From Magallana angulata (lineage: Eukaryota > Mollusca > Bivalvia > Ostreida > Ostreidae): a stretch of 64,000 nucleotides of DNA. Each line of letters starts with the position of its first letter. Positions within the stretch are counted from its first letter, which is position 1. The position numbers and the translations under genes are program-made. The notes under the pieces were generated by a model, which did not search any database, was not told the origin of the DNA, and saw nothing but the letters and a program-made list of their open reading frames with translations. Below, piece after piece: positions 48,839 to 62,500 of this stretch. The stretch covers positions 37,367,327 to 37,431,326 of the forward strand of contig NC_069117.1 of assembly GCF_025612915.1 (NCBI RefSeq), given 5' to 3'.

Positions 48839-48914
48839 AGTGTCCATCAGATAGAGCTAATAATACATGCACATCATAAAATTCAGTATTATAAGGCTTT
48901 CATCCCAAAACACT
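48839..48914 (-). ncRNA. Box C/D snoRNA candidate antisense to 18S UAGAGCUAAUACAUG
   Basis: Minus strand, 76 nt. An AGTGT/ACACT stem, a degenerate box C (GGATGA), D' CTGA, a C'-like ATGATG and box D CTGA are seen. The guide before D, GCATGTATTATTAGCTCTA, matches the reverse complement of conserved 18S UAGAGCUAAUACAUGC except for an extra TTA. U44/U45-type snoRNAs target this part of 18S. The 3' end is 74 nt before the acceptor at 48,764. Confidence 0.6.
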
Positions 48915-49764
48915 ATCTGTAACACGACATTGCAACTCTTGAACACTTCCCGCCTTCAACGGTGAGCACGTGGTTACCCCCAACCCCCATTTTATCAAGT
49001 ACAACAAAATTAATGTAAATTGTGTTGATGAAAAAATATTGTTCTTGCATTCATCCACAATTTAGGTCTAACACGTACTTTTTTGCTCAATTTTATACAT
49101 CAACTTGGTCAAGCTGAAAACTTATGAAAATTGTCAGAGACAAAACGTTAACTTACAGTAAACCTTGATTATTATGGTCTCCAATACAATATATCTCGTT
49201 TCATCTTTCTCTAATTCAATTTAACTTGCCTTTCCTATACTTCTGCCTGTGCCTACTGAATAGTATTTTCTGCGTCTTCTCCAATGTCCATGTCCACCTT
49301 GTCCAACACCTTTCATTCCAAGCAGGGAGTAACACGTGCTAGTTTGGGCATGCGCCTTGGTACTAAGGATAAAAGTACGTTGTTCTTAGTTATTTCTTTC
49401 CTTTTTCTTTTAACTTACTGATTAGAGCTTATCTGATATCAATGCATTTTATATCAAATATAATTTTGTTTACTGCTTTTGCTTGCTAAAAACTAGTTTA
49501 CAAAAGTGGTTTGGTGTGGAAATATATGAAATCGAAACATCTTATGTGCAACATGTTCAGAGTGTCTTTAGAAAAAAAATAAAAAGAATGTAATTTCGCG
49601 TCAGATATCTTATTGAACATAGGAGCGCACAATATTGACGAAATCTATTTTCATAGACATTTCTCGTTCATTCTCGAAATTTCGCGTAATTTGTCGAGCT
49701 ACGTGTCCTTGAGATATGAATGAGAGTATTGTCCAATGAAATTGCAGAGAATATATTACGATAT

Positions 49765-49783
49765 CCAATCAAATTTGGACACG
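49765..49783 (+). promoter_or_regulatory. ER stress response element (ERSE-like)
   Basis: CCAAT, nine bases, then ACACG: one mismatch from the ERSE consensus CCAAT-N9-CCACG bound by NF-Y with ATF6. It lies about 70-80 bp upstream of the likely BiP transcription start, as in known BiP promoters. Confidence 0.6.
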
Positions 49784-49813
49784 ATTGGCCGTGTACCAGT
49801 GACTGTACACGCG

Positions 49814-49820
49814 TATAAGT
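49814..49820 (+). promoter_or_regulatory. Probable TATA box of BiP
   Basis: TATAAGT, about 30 bp upstream of the inferred start of the untranslated first exon (around 49,845). Confidence 0.45.
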
Positions 49821-49844
49821 AATAGGCATTTTATATGACAGGTG

Positions 49845-49904
49845 GAAAAGAAATAAGTCTGAAATTTTGAAGAAACTAAACAGAGGATATTTCAGCGTTA
49901 AAGA
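49845..49904 (+). other. HSPA5: BiP untranslated exon 1
   Basis: Ends in AAAGA|GTAAGT at 49,904. The next exon starts at 50,399, two bases before the BiP ATG, so the 5' UTR is split by a ~494-bp intron. The start is inferred from the TATA-like motif. Confidence 0.5.
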
Positions 49905-50400
49905 GTAAGTATTTATTCAATGATATCAAGATTTTCTAGCGTATACTAATGAAGAAATACATGTACTTAACAGCTTGTACTGAATATGCCGGTATTCTAC
50001 CGGCGTTTTCTCTACATAAGATTTATTGAATATAATTAAATTTTGAAGGAAATTGTGAGGTTGAATTGTTAATAAAACATATTCATTTATATGGGAACAG
50101 ACGACTACTCTTGTTATAAAAAACGGGTTATTGTTATTTTTTTACCTGCATGCGCAGTATCTTGTTTTAAAAGGTAGAATATGCCATTTATGTTTCTAAA
50201 CTACAATAAATAAAGTTCATGTGATGGAGTATTAGTTTTTTTCTTCAAATTTGATCAATTAATATCTAATATTCTTTAAAGAATCTTACAACATCATCAA
50301 TCAACTGAAAACTGGTAACAGAAGAGCCATATGCTCAGTCGTATTTCTGGGTTCCTATGTGGAGTTGTTTAATCATGTTTATGTTTGCTCTCTTGCAGAA

Positions 50401-53158
<2,758 letters not shown>

Positions 53159-53416
53159 AGACAGTTTCTCATTAATTCATTAGTTTTTTTTCATTCATTA
53201 TCAATCAGGGGTCCTTTGACAAATTTAATGAATGTTTTGTCTTTCAGTTAAGTGCTATCAATTTATATATCTTCTCTCCGTTTTCTAAAATGTAGTCAGC
53301 ATAAAACACTGATAACAATTTTGGGGCCACAAGAAAGTTTTTAAGTATAAGTAGAAATTCTGTTTATAAAATTAAGGGGCATGTCATTTCCTTTTGGATG
53401 AGTGCTTGTATTGTAG

Positions 53417-53422
53417 AATAAA
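53417..53422 (+). terminator. Poly(A) signal of BiP
   Basis: AATAAA about 260 bp after the stop codon; the first match in the 3' UTR. Confidence 0.45.
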
Positions 53423-53449
53423 AGCTCATGTAGCATAATTATTTTTTTT

Positions 53450-54059
53450 ACCAAATCATCATGTATTCCACAGCAGATTTTAGTTTCTTGAGTTTGACAT
53501 GATGTACCATTGTATAGCTGTTTCTTCTGGCAGAGGTGTGGAGAGAGCATGGAAAGGAAAATTAGCAACATGGGAGATGATGCAACCTTATTCCTTGCAA
53601 CTTGCATCATAGTAATATGGATCTTTCTGCTCTATTTATTGATGATAGTGTGCTAGTGTAAGTGCTGAGTGGTTGAAATGAGAGTTTCTCTGAACAAGTT
53701 TGATGGATGAAATCCATGTACAAGTGAAATTGTTGTTTTGAATGTAAATGTACATGTTTATGATGGATGTTATTAAAATTCTAAAATTTAATTTTCTTTT
53801 AATTTTGTCATTTTTCATATTTTGTTGGTTGTAATACTTCCATTGACAAGAAAAAGAAAAACTAACTTAGGGTATATAACTACTTTTTTACATGTAATTA
53901 TACAAACACCTAGGAAGGGGTAGGGGTGTCCAGTGCCATTGGTAAATTCAAACTTCTTAAAGAAAGTGTAGATTCGAAAGGAATCTGGGCGCACAAGATG
54001 ATTTAAAATTTCATCAATTTTCCACATTTTTCGAATAATAATCATTATTTGGTCTCTGT
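53450..54059. other. No gene seen
   Basis: Downstream flank of BiP, possibly extended 3' UTR. No exon or clear repeat recognised. Confidence 0.4.
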
Positions 54060-54390
54060 TCGATATGGAATGGGTGGAAAATGTTCGAAATGCAAAAAGT
54101 CACAAGTTTATCATAATATGGGTCTAAATATAGCAAAAAGTCGGAATTTATGCAAAATCCTTCTTATTTACAGCTGCTTTTAAATGATTTGATGTTTCTG
54201 GGCCTTCTCTCCACAAATTTGAAACGTGTAAAAATGACGTATGTCAACATTTAAAAATGTCGCTTTTTAAAGAAAGATGGAGAGAAGATTCAGAAATGGC
54301 TAATTATGTACTTTTTCAAAATATTTTTTGGAGGATAAAAAAACAAAACCCAAAGATATGACAATGTTGTTTCAAACACTACTTTATATT
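54060..54390. repeat. Dispersed ~330-bp repeat, inverted partner of 42,495-42,845
   Basis: Carries CTCCACAAATTTGAAACGTG, AAAATGTCGCTTTT and GACAATGTTGTTTC, the reverse complements of blocks in the 42.5-kb copy, in matching reverse order. Confidence 0.6.
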
Positions 54391-54395
54391 CACGT

Positions 54396-54898
54396 CTACC
54401 AAGTATATTCCCTCTATTTCTTATGGAAACTTATAGTGAATTCATAGCTCTATAGAAACAGCCAGACTGAAATCTACACGCCCCGTTTATCGATCGATCG
54501 AAATCTACAGCGGCTGTAACTTACAAGAAACTGAAATTAACACGCCCCGTTTATCGATTGTTCGAAGCCTAAAGCGAACTAAGAAAAATTACGGATTGTA
54601 CGAAATAATCATCGATGATGTCTGACTCAAAGTCTCACAGGAGACGATTTGGCTATTTCTTTTAGCTAACGTACTTATGTACATTAACATCAATTTATAA
54701 GATTTTACTAACTTTTCATAATCAATTAGCTGCTCTTCAGTAAACATCAGATATAAAAATCGGAGAGGGCTACATTATTGCAGCTTATAATCAATTTATC
54801 ACATTATAGTTAAAAAAAAAAAGATGTATCGATCATTGCAGAAAAAAAATACATAACCCGCTAATGCTATCCCGAATGAATCACAAAAGAAAGCATTT
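54396..54898. repeat. Composite TIR repeat, copy 3
   Basis: Begins CCAAGTATATTCCCTCTATT. It contains a local duplication of ACACGCCCCGTTTATCGAT, then GTCTCACAGGAGACGATTTG, and ends in the short hairpin (54,822-54,898). It is opposite in orientation to copy 1. Confidence 0.55.
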
Positions 54899-55240
54899 TA
54901 TTGTTTAATTAAATCCCAATTGATTCGTGTTGATGATTCCTGCAAAATTACAATCTTGCGCGCCCAATTTTTTATATAGTAAAGATACCAAGAATGCATG
55001 CAAGCCTTGTATCCTCCTGGCAATCTTGTTCATCATACCTCCCTCATGCAAAAGATGATGGGGTATAAGATAGCGCAAATGCTCATTCGTTTTAGTCGTG
55101 AAATTCAATTTTGAATTTAGTTTTTTTTTCAATTAAATTTATTCAAATATATTATAATACAAGTTTGCAAAAGCTTAAATTTTTTGAATATTCAGTTTTT
55201 AATGTTACAAACTATAAGAAAACCATATTGCCTGAAATTT

Positions 55241-55321
55241 TGGTGTTATCGAACCCACAACATAAAAACCCTGGTTATATAAGGTTAGCTTATGTCTGGT
55301 GTCCTAACCACTGAGCCATGA
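55241..55321 (-). repeat. tRNA-derived SINE relic
   Basis: On the minus strand TGGCTCAGTGGTTAGGACACC matches a tRNA A-box region, and GGTTCGATAAC a B box about 50 nt on. A tRNA-like head of ~81 nt is present; the cloverleaf is imperfect, so it is probably a SINE head or pseudogene. Confidence 0.5.
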
Positions 55322-56520
55322 TTTCAAACACAACGAAGTAATGTGTTTATTTAAATACTATGTGTGACACTTGCCACGAATTTACGTTTTCAAAACGTTC
55401 AAATGTTGGGATACAAAATGATATTTTTAATGTATAATGGGTCACCTCTCCACGTTTTTGTTGATTGAAATCAGGTTGTTTTCCATTAATAAACCTTATA
55501 TTTAGACTATGAGGAAAATATGGAGCACAGATCACTCTGTAAAAGAAAATTAAAGGCCTTGAGAAGTTCTAAAAAACGACACTATTTGGAGGTTTTGATA
55601 CATATAAAATTATGCCTGTTTGAGTCAACATATTCCGATTATTGAACATATTTAAAGGTTAAAAATTGATGATATGATAAATATATATTGCTTTGAATAA
55701 TTTTTTGTAAAAATATCAGATTTATTGATATTTTAACTTTCTAGTATCTTATCTGTCCGTGTATAGGCATTTTACACCCTTTATTCACCCATCTTCTTTT
55801 TGGGTTTTATGCATGCCTACTCATTGTGAGGAATCCAGGGCCAGTCTCAGATTACTGAACGAGAGCCATGAGGAACTTTTCTCTTTTTCATCAATACCTA
55901 AAATTATTTTCAATTCACCATTGAGAGAGCAACACTAGAGTTAGTTTTTGAAGGTACGAAATGACTGTCACATTATGATCGATGACATGCCATTGTTATA
56001 CCCAATGCAACAAAGTTGTGAGGGGTATAATGTTTTTTAGCTGTCAGCCCCGGCCCATTTTTTTAGTAAGTGCATCTCCTCTTAAACCGCTGCACAGAAT
56101 TTATAAAAACGTTATCGGTATTTGTGTATAGATGTGCATATTACCAGGAATTTCTGATTCCGTTATTTTTCTGGGAATTTTAATGTGTTCCCTTCAGTGC
56201 ATTATGCGTAGCATTGTCAATTGATGGGGAGTGCGGGGTATGTGAGCTTGCTCACTTTTTCTTTCATTGATAGATGTGTGCGTAAGCATGAATGGGATTG
56301 GTGATATTTCCTCCGCGAAAGTGTAAAGGGTCTTATCGGATTGGAGCATAAATTATTCATTAGAACAAGAAAAATTCAATGAGTAGGCCATCAATCAGTA
56401 AGCCTATGCGATTCATTAGCTTATTGAAAGATTGCTCTCCGTATAACCATTCAAATTAATTTTCCATTTAACTCTTTCACCAACAGTATTAAACACAGTC
56501 TTTATCTACATACCGTTACT
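55322..56520. other. No gene seen
   Basis: AT-rich sequence with one likely repeat end near 55,999 (TATACCCAATGCAACAAAGT). No coding exon recognised. Confidence 0.35.
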
Positions 56521-56526
56521 AGTATA

Positions 56527-57765
56527 CGAGGGTTGTCCCAAAATAGCGTAGACAAGTGGAGTTATTCAGTTAATCGAAGACAAAGGAAGATGAAATTTGT
56601 GCCACAAAGGGTTCAAGAAATTTGCATTCAAATAATGTTTTAAATATTGTTTGAGATTAAAGTGAAATGAAAGAATGTTAGATCAGAAATTCGACATGCG
56701 GCTCAATGTCAAAAACAAAAAGTTAAAATCAACATAATGAAAAGAAAATTGCGAGGAAAAGTACTTTTTGAATGAAAAAAAAATCAAATAAAAGATACAT
56801 TGATATTTGATAATAATTCTATTATTTACTCAGAAAATGTTTTGGCTATTACAAAACTTTTTTTATTTTATTTTATAGCGCGTTTTGTGACAAGTCGAAA
56901 AGTTAACTAGCAATAAAATGACGATGTCAGCGTTTAAGGTGGCGCAGCAGTGACTGATACAATTCTGTAAAGACCATGAAATAAATCCTAAGCGGCTTTG
57001 GAAGTAAATGAAATTAACAAAATCGATTAGAAATGCGTTTTGTGAATAAGTAGTTAACAACATTTAAAATATTTGAATAAGTATGATGACAATAAGTGGT
57101 GAAAAGAAACCCCGAACGATATCAATGGACGTCAAAATGCTGAACGACACATTTCGGCAAGACGGACGTTAGACAACAAGTTTGGAGCCGACAAATCGTT
57201 TGTACTAAGGAAATATTAAAAAAAAACAAACAAAAAACTAGAAATAGAACCATTTTAACAAGGCCTTGGACTTTTGGTTGGACGAAGCTATGTATTTATT
57301 GCGTCAAAACAAGTTTAAAATGACACTGTTTCAAGCGAAATATGCACCGATTGCATAGTCTTAGCTCAAAAGCCAGACAAATCTGGTTGATTTCAAAGAG
57401 CAATGGCCGAGTGGCCAGCAATGAAATAGACAGGCCTACGTCACATTGCTGTTCGACATAGATACCCAAAGTCCAAGCTCTTGTTAAAATGGTTCTAAAT
57501 GTTGAATGTGCACTCAGGGTACATGTTCAAAGATATTATTTTTTCTAAGACATTTTCGGTAATAAAACGTAAATGTTATCACAAACGATGTGGAGGGTTT
57601 AGCAACAACGTAAAACTGGAAATTTCGACGTCGCACATTGCGCCGCCTGAATTTTCAGTATTGTTTGCCAAAGGGTCAGTGAAGAAATCATAGAAGTCTA
57701 ATGAAATTGCAGTGAACAGATTATAAATTATGTGTCCTGTCTACATTATTTTGGGACAACCCTCG
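56527..57765. mobile_element. mariner-like DNA transposon, decayed
   Basis: 1,239 bp. The left end CGAGGGTTGTCCCAAAATAG and the right end are inverted repeats over 28 bp with two differences (CGAGGGTTGTCCCAAAATAA on the other strand). TA lies on both flanks (56,525 and 57,766), as expected for Tc1/mariner insertion. Length is typical of mariner. Only short interrupted frames remain, with no clear catalytic D,D34D motif, so it is an inactive copy or a non-autonomous derivative. Confidence 0.7.
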
Positions 57766-57779
57766 TAGTTTGTCTCTTA

Positions 57780-59590
57780 TTAAAAAAAATACATGTATAT
57801 GGAAATTAAAATATATAATTAAAATACATGTAAAAACTTGCTTAAGTTGTTGCAAACCCAACGAAAAGATATGCAAAGACTTTTCAATGCATGATAATTA
57901 TGAAAAAAAATTTAATTTCAAATGCCAAAAAACATACTTGAATAGGAATTGCCCAGATATTCAAAAATACATGTATCTCTGTATTGTCTCCTTACCGAAC
58001 ACACATAAACAAATTCCTGATTAGCCATTTCACTCTATTATTCTTCTACGGTGTTTGGGACATATAGCTTATGTCATATGAGATATACATGTACTGTGAT
58101 GTATATATAACTTATGTCATATAAGTTGTATAATTATGTTGTATATGTACAATATTTAATATTTTGCTTGCATATTTTCTCCAAATGTCTTTCATAAAAA
58201 TACAAATTATCCTAATCATATCTCCATGTTGAAAAATATTCAATTTCATATAATATTAATGTTCAGAGAAGATTTTCGACTGCCATACTTGTGAATGGCT
58301 ATTATCAGTATTCACATATACTTATAGGTAACCTTCCAGGGGCAATGGAATTTGTAGATGGTTTCAACACCTATGGTAATCTGTCTGTTGCTCTGTTATA
58401 ATCGATAACTTCCAAAAAGTTATAAAATACAATCTTTAATCATAATCAGTATTTCATAAAATACAGTTTTAAATGCAGAATCTTAAATAACTAATTAAAA
58501 GAATTCAAATTTTAAGGTCTATTGGTGTCAAAATACATGTACATGAAACTTAATTTTAATGAATTGCATTGTTTTACAAACTCAAAAACTTTGATTACCT
58601 GATACCCTAAAAAATTTGATATTTTAAAAATCAATAATAAACAATAAAATTTGCCCATAGTACTTGAGTGCTAGCCTAATGGTACATTAATACTTCAACA
58701 TGAAAAAACATGTATCTTTTCAGAAGTCCTAGTTGACAGAAAAACATGGTAACTGAAGAAATAATATTTTCATATTTTATATCATTTATTTAAGTTAGGT
58801 AAAATCATCTTGAATAATTTTCAAGAAAAAGATATATGCAAAATGAATAGTAAAGTCATACCAGTAGGATAATTATTTTGAGTTTCAAAAAAAAAGTTTC
58901 TTGGATGCTGAGCTAAATGAAAAATGAGAAATATTGGCTGACGGTTTTAAGGAAAGTTGATTACCAATTAAACTCACAGGGACGTCAAGGTCAGAAAATT
59001 ATGACAACTGAATTGTACCTTTGTATGAAGTTTGATGAAAAAATAATGAACAATTTCCTTGAAACTTAACAAAACACTGAGCTTAAATTAAAGCTTGATT
59101 GACTGACAGAAGACAGCATGGCAAACACTATATGCTTCTGTCATATGTACATGCATAAGATGCGTGACATGCCGGTACATGTATATAAACAGCATTGTTT
59201 CTTTAAAATAATTTGGTGTCCCTCCCTTAACACCTTAACTTATGAGTCACATCCCTTCGATGACACCCTACCAAAATAATAGGTAATGTATTGTATGTGT
59301 ACAGGAGTAATTTTTTAAAACAGCAATCCCCCCCACCCCCCACCCCCCCCCCCCCCCCCCAAAAAAAAAAAATATAAAAAATATATACATAAATGCTATG
59401 AGACACATACGCATAGAGCTACTAAGGCAAACACACAAATGCTAAATACCAGGCTTGATACCATAATAAAATTTGAAGCTACATGTATATCTATCTTTAA
59501 AGATAACATTGGAATTTGCTCAGCCTATGACACCATATCTCTTCCTCATGGTGTTACAACATGGTGTGATTATTGGATGAATGGGTTGGC
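57780..59590. other. No gene seen; 3' flank of C12orf57
   Basis: AT-rich sequence with a C-rich tract at about 59,327-59,361. It probably contains the 3' UTR of the minus-strand gene near its upper end. No clear AATAAA on that strand was found. Confidence 0.4.
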
Positions 59591-59597
59591 TTGCTTG

Positions 59598-62500
59598 TCA
59601 GGATCCATTATGCTGTTCTGGTCCACTGGGTATAACTGTCACAGAGGGAATGAGGAGAGTTTTCAGACTTTGGTTTAGCTGATGGATTTCCTCATCTTGC
59701 TTCTCATACATTTTCACTGCCTGGGTAAACCGAATGATTCCTAAATCAAAATTAAACATACATGTATTAAGTATTTGCTCGTTATGCACTGGTTTTGAGA
59801 GAAAATCTGAAATTAAATCATTATTGGTTTTATCATTTCCTTATTTCATTAAATTTAGATCCTCAATGTTCCTGTTTAAATGATATGTTGCTACAAGCAT
59901 CTAATCCTTGTAGCAACATACCATTAAACGGAAGCATTTTAGGATCTGAATTTAATCATTGATAATTTCTTGGAATACATGTATTACTATTATCATTATT
60001 AGACATGTTTTTTAAAGTCTGGCAAAAATAAAGTGTCTTGCAACAAATTTGTCACACTTGGATATTACCGGTATATTAATAAAATTATCTTAATAAGCCA
60101 CAGAGCAAATATCCAGCATATCAAACATAATAAAGAGGATCGAACTCTATATTAACAATGGATAGCGTTCTTTAATTAATTTTATATACATGTATCAATT
60201 TTCCTAGATAGAGAATTTTCATAACATTCATAATTAGTGGCAAATGGGAAGAGTACTTAAATAATGTTGACAGCTTGATAGATAATTTTTCATCAAAAGT
60301 GTTCAACACTGTACATATTGCAGCTAGTCTAACTGTTGTATCAGAAAATAATCACCTTCTCCATCGGATGGGAAACCATATCTCTCGATAACTTCCATCT
60401 GGATGTTAGTGGCCACAGGGAACACAATCTGCATTGTTCGCAACATGTCATTTCCAGCCGATTGCTTGGCTTCTTCTAAGCGTTGAAAGTTTTCTCCCTC
60501 TTTTAGTGCATCAAGTATGTCACTAAGCGCATCTACAAAAATACAAAAATTTCTATTTACCCTATAGATACATGTAAGAAGTCCAAAAATCTAAACAAAT
60601 ATATACCTGGTAATACCACATTGCAACTGTTTTGGAGACTTGATCACATATCTTATATATACAAAATATGCACCTTTGATGTTTCTAAATATAACTATAT
60701 ACATGTAACTATGTAGTAAGATAAAAAAAAAATATCATGTCTTAAGAACTCATATAACTTGGATTTATCAATTATCTATTGATCAGTTTAGTACATGTAT
60801 TTGACAGATTTCTATCTTCTAGTAAGTTCATACTCTGGTGTTTCCTAATACCAGTTACATGTAGCATTTTTACATTATGGTAACTTGGTCATCTTTGCAA
60901 TAGTTTTTGATCTGCACGATTATCTTTGAGGAGAAAAGCAGATTAGAAATCCTGGGCAAGCAAAGATGAACCTTAATTGGATTGCCATGTGAACTTGATT
61001 GCCATGTGCCTTTATCAAATGACAATAAACTTAATATGCAATCATACTGCATAGTCACTTGTGTGCAACCTCTATCCTTAGTGTATTTCTGAGGTTCTCT
61101 ACAGAAAGAAGAACAAATTTTTTCATCATCTTTCTCTGGATAAGATTTTCAAAAAACAAAACTTGTTTTTCATAGGAAATATGATGTCATGATCGTAGAC
61201 TGAGAACCCAACATTTAGTTCAAATTAAGCTTATGCTTCAACTACAATCCATACCTGTTAACCTTTCGAAGCTGCTATGTGGGAGAATCTCCCCCTTACC
61301 AACTTGGCTAAGGGGGAGATTTTGCGTAAACGACGTTTTTTCACGTGAAATACTGTTAGATACCTTATTTTACCATTGTAATTAATGCATTTGCAATCAT
61401 TTTAAATTTTATTATTTCTATGAACACCAGTGTGCAATTACAACTTGTGTTGTGTTCAGAAAACTATTAATTTGTTTGCATAGTACAATACAAGAAGTCA
61501 ATAGTGCCACTTTTTATATCAAGTCTTCTTATTGTTGAGTATTGAACCATCACTGCATGCTGACATCTAGGGTAAACACAGAAAATTTATTTTGCGTATT
61601 TTGAATATGCAGTGAAACCCAGTTAAGAAAATACCATTAAAATTATTTTTTGCCTTATATCTAGGATAGATTTTTAATTCACAAAACAACATGTATTTCT
61701 CCAGTATCATTTAAAAATGATCTCTGTTGTAATGTCTATAGCATCCCTGTAATTCATAGTACCGGTACTATAAACTTTAAAAACTGTTGTGAAATGCTTT
61801 TACACTTTTTTCTCGAGCTTCACTTTTATCGGTACCTTGTATAAACACTCAGTGTTCCAAACTCACTTTGATTTTTACAGACCGTGCTGTCCAGACAGAA
61901 TTAGTCACGACTCACTGCACGTGGCTTGGGTGCTTTACCTGTGCACCTGTTAAGTGACACCACTGGCTGTGTATTGTTTTCTTTGGTGTTACAGATGTTT
62001 TAAGCTTTCACTTATTTTTATGCATTACTAAATACGTAACTGATTTAAGTCAAAACCGGAAGTAATCGTAAAAAGTAAACTGGACTATTACATGTCATAC
62101 TATGATCATGGTAGACAGTACTTTGATGGATTTTGATATATTCAAGCTACACAGCAGCTTTTTTCACTCAAAATCAGAGAAAAACCCGCAGTGGTTGTTG
62201 AAATTTGCATGTAAAGATTCAAAATTGGGAGGGGGGGGGGGGGGTATGGGGAAGACAAATACGATTATGGGAGAAAATTGTCTCCCGCGCGGGAGATAGG
62301 TTGGATGCGGGAGATCTTAGATTTTTAAGCCGTTTTGCGGGAGTCTCCCGCGCAATGCGGAAGGGTTAACAGGTATGCAATCGCAGATAGAAAAATGTGC
62401 ATTTCAAACAAATTTTGTTTTCTCTAATTTGTACTGTGTTTATACCAAATGGTCTGTGCTCGGCCCAACAATCACACCATTCACACATCAAACTTTAATT

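Noticed and set aside
49240-49330. Minus-strand frame MKGVGQGGHGHWRRRRKYYS
   Set aside because: It might be part of a 5' exon of the snoRNA host gene, but no good donor follows and no family is recognised.
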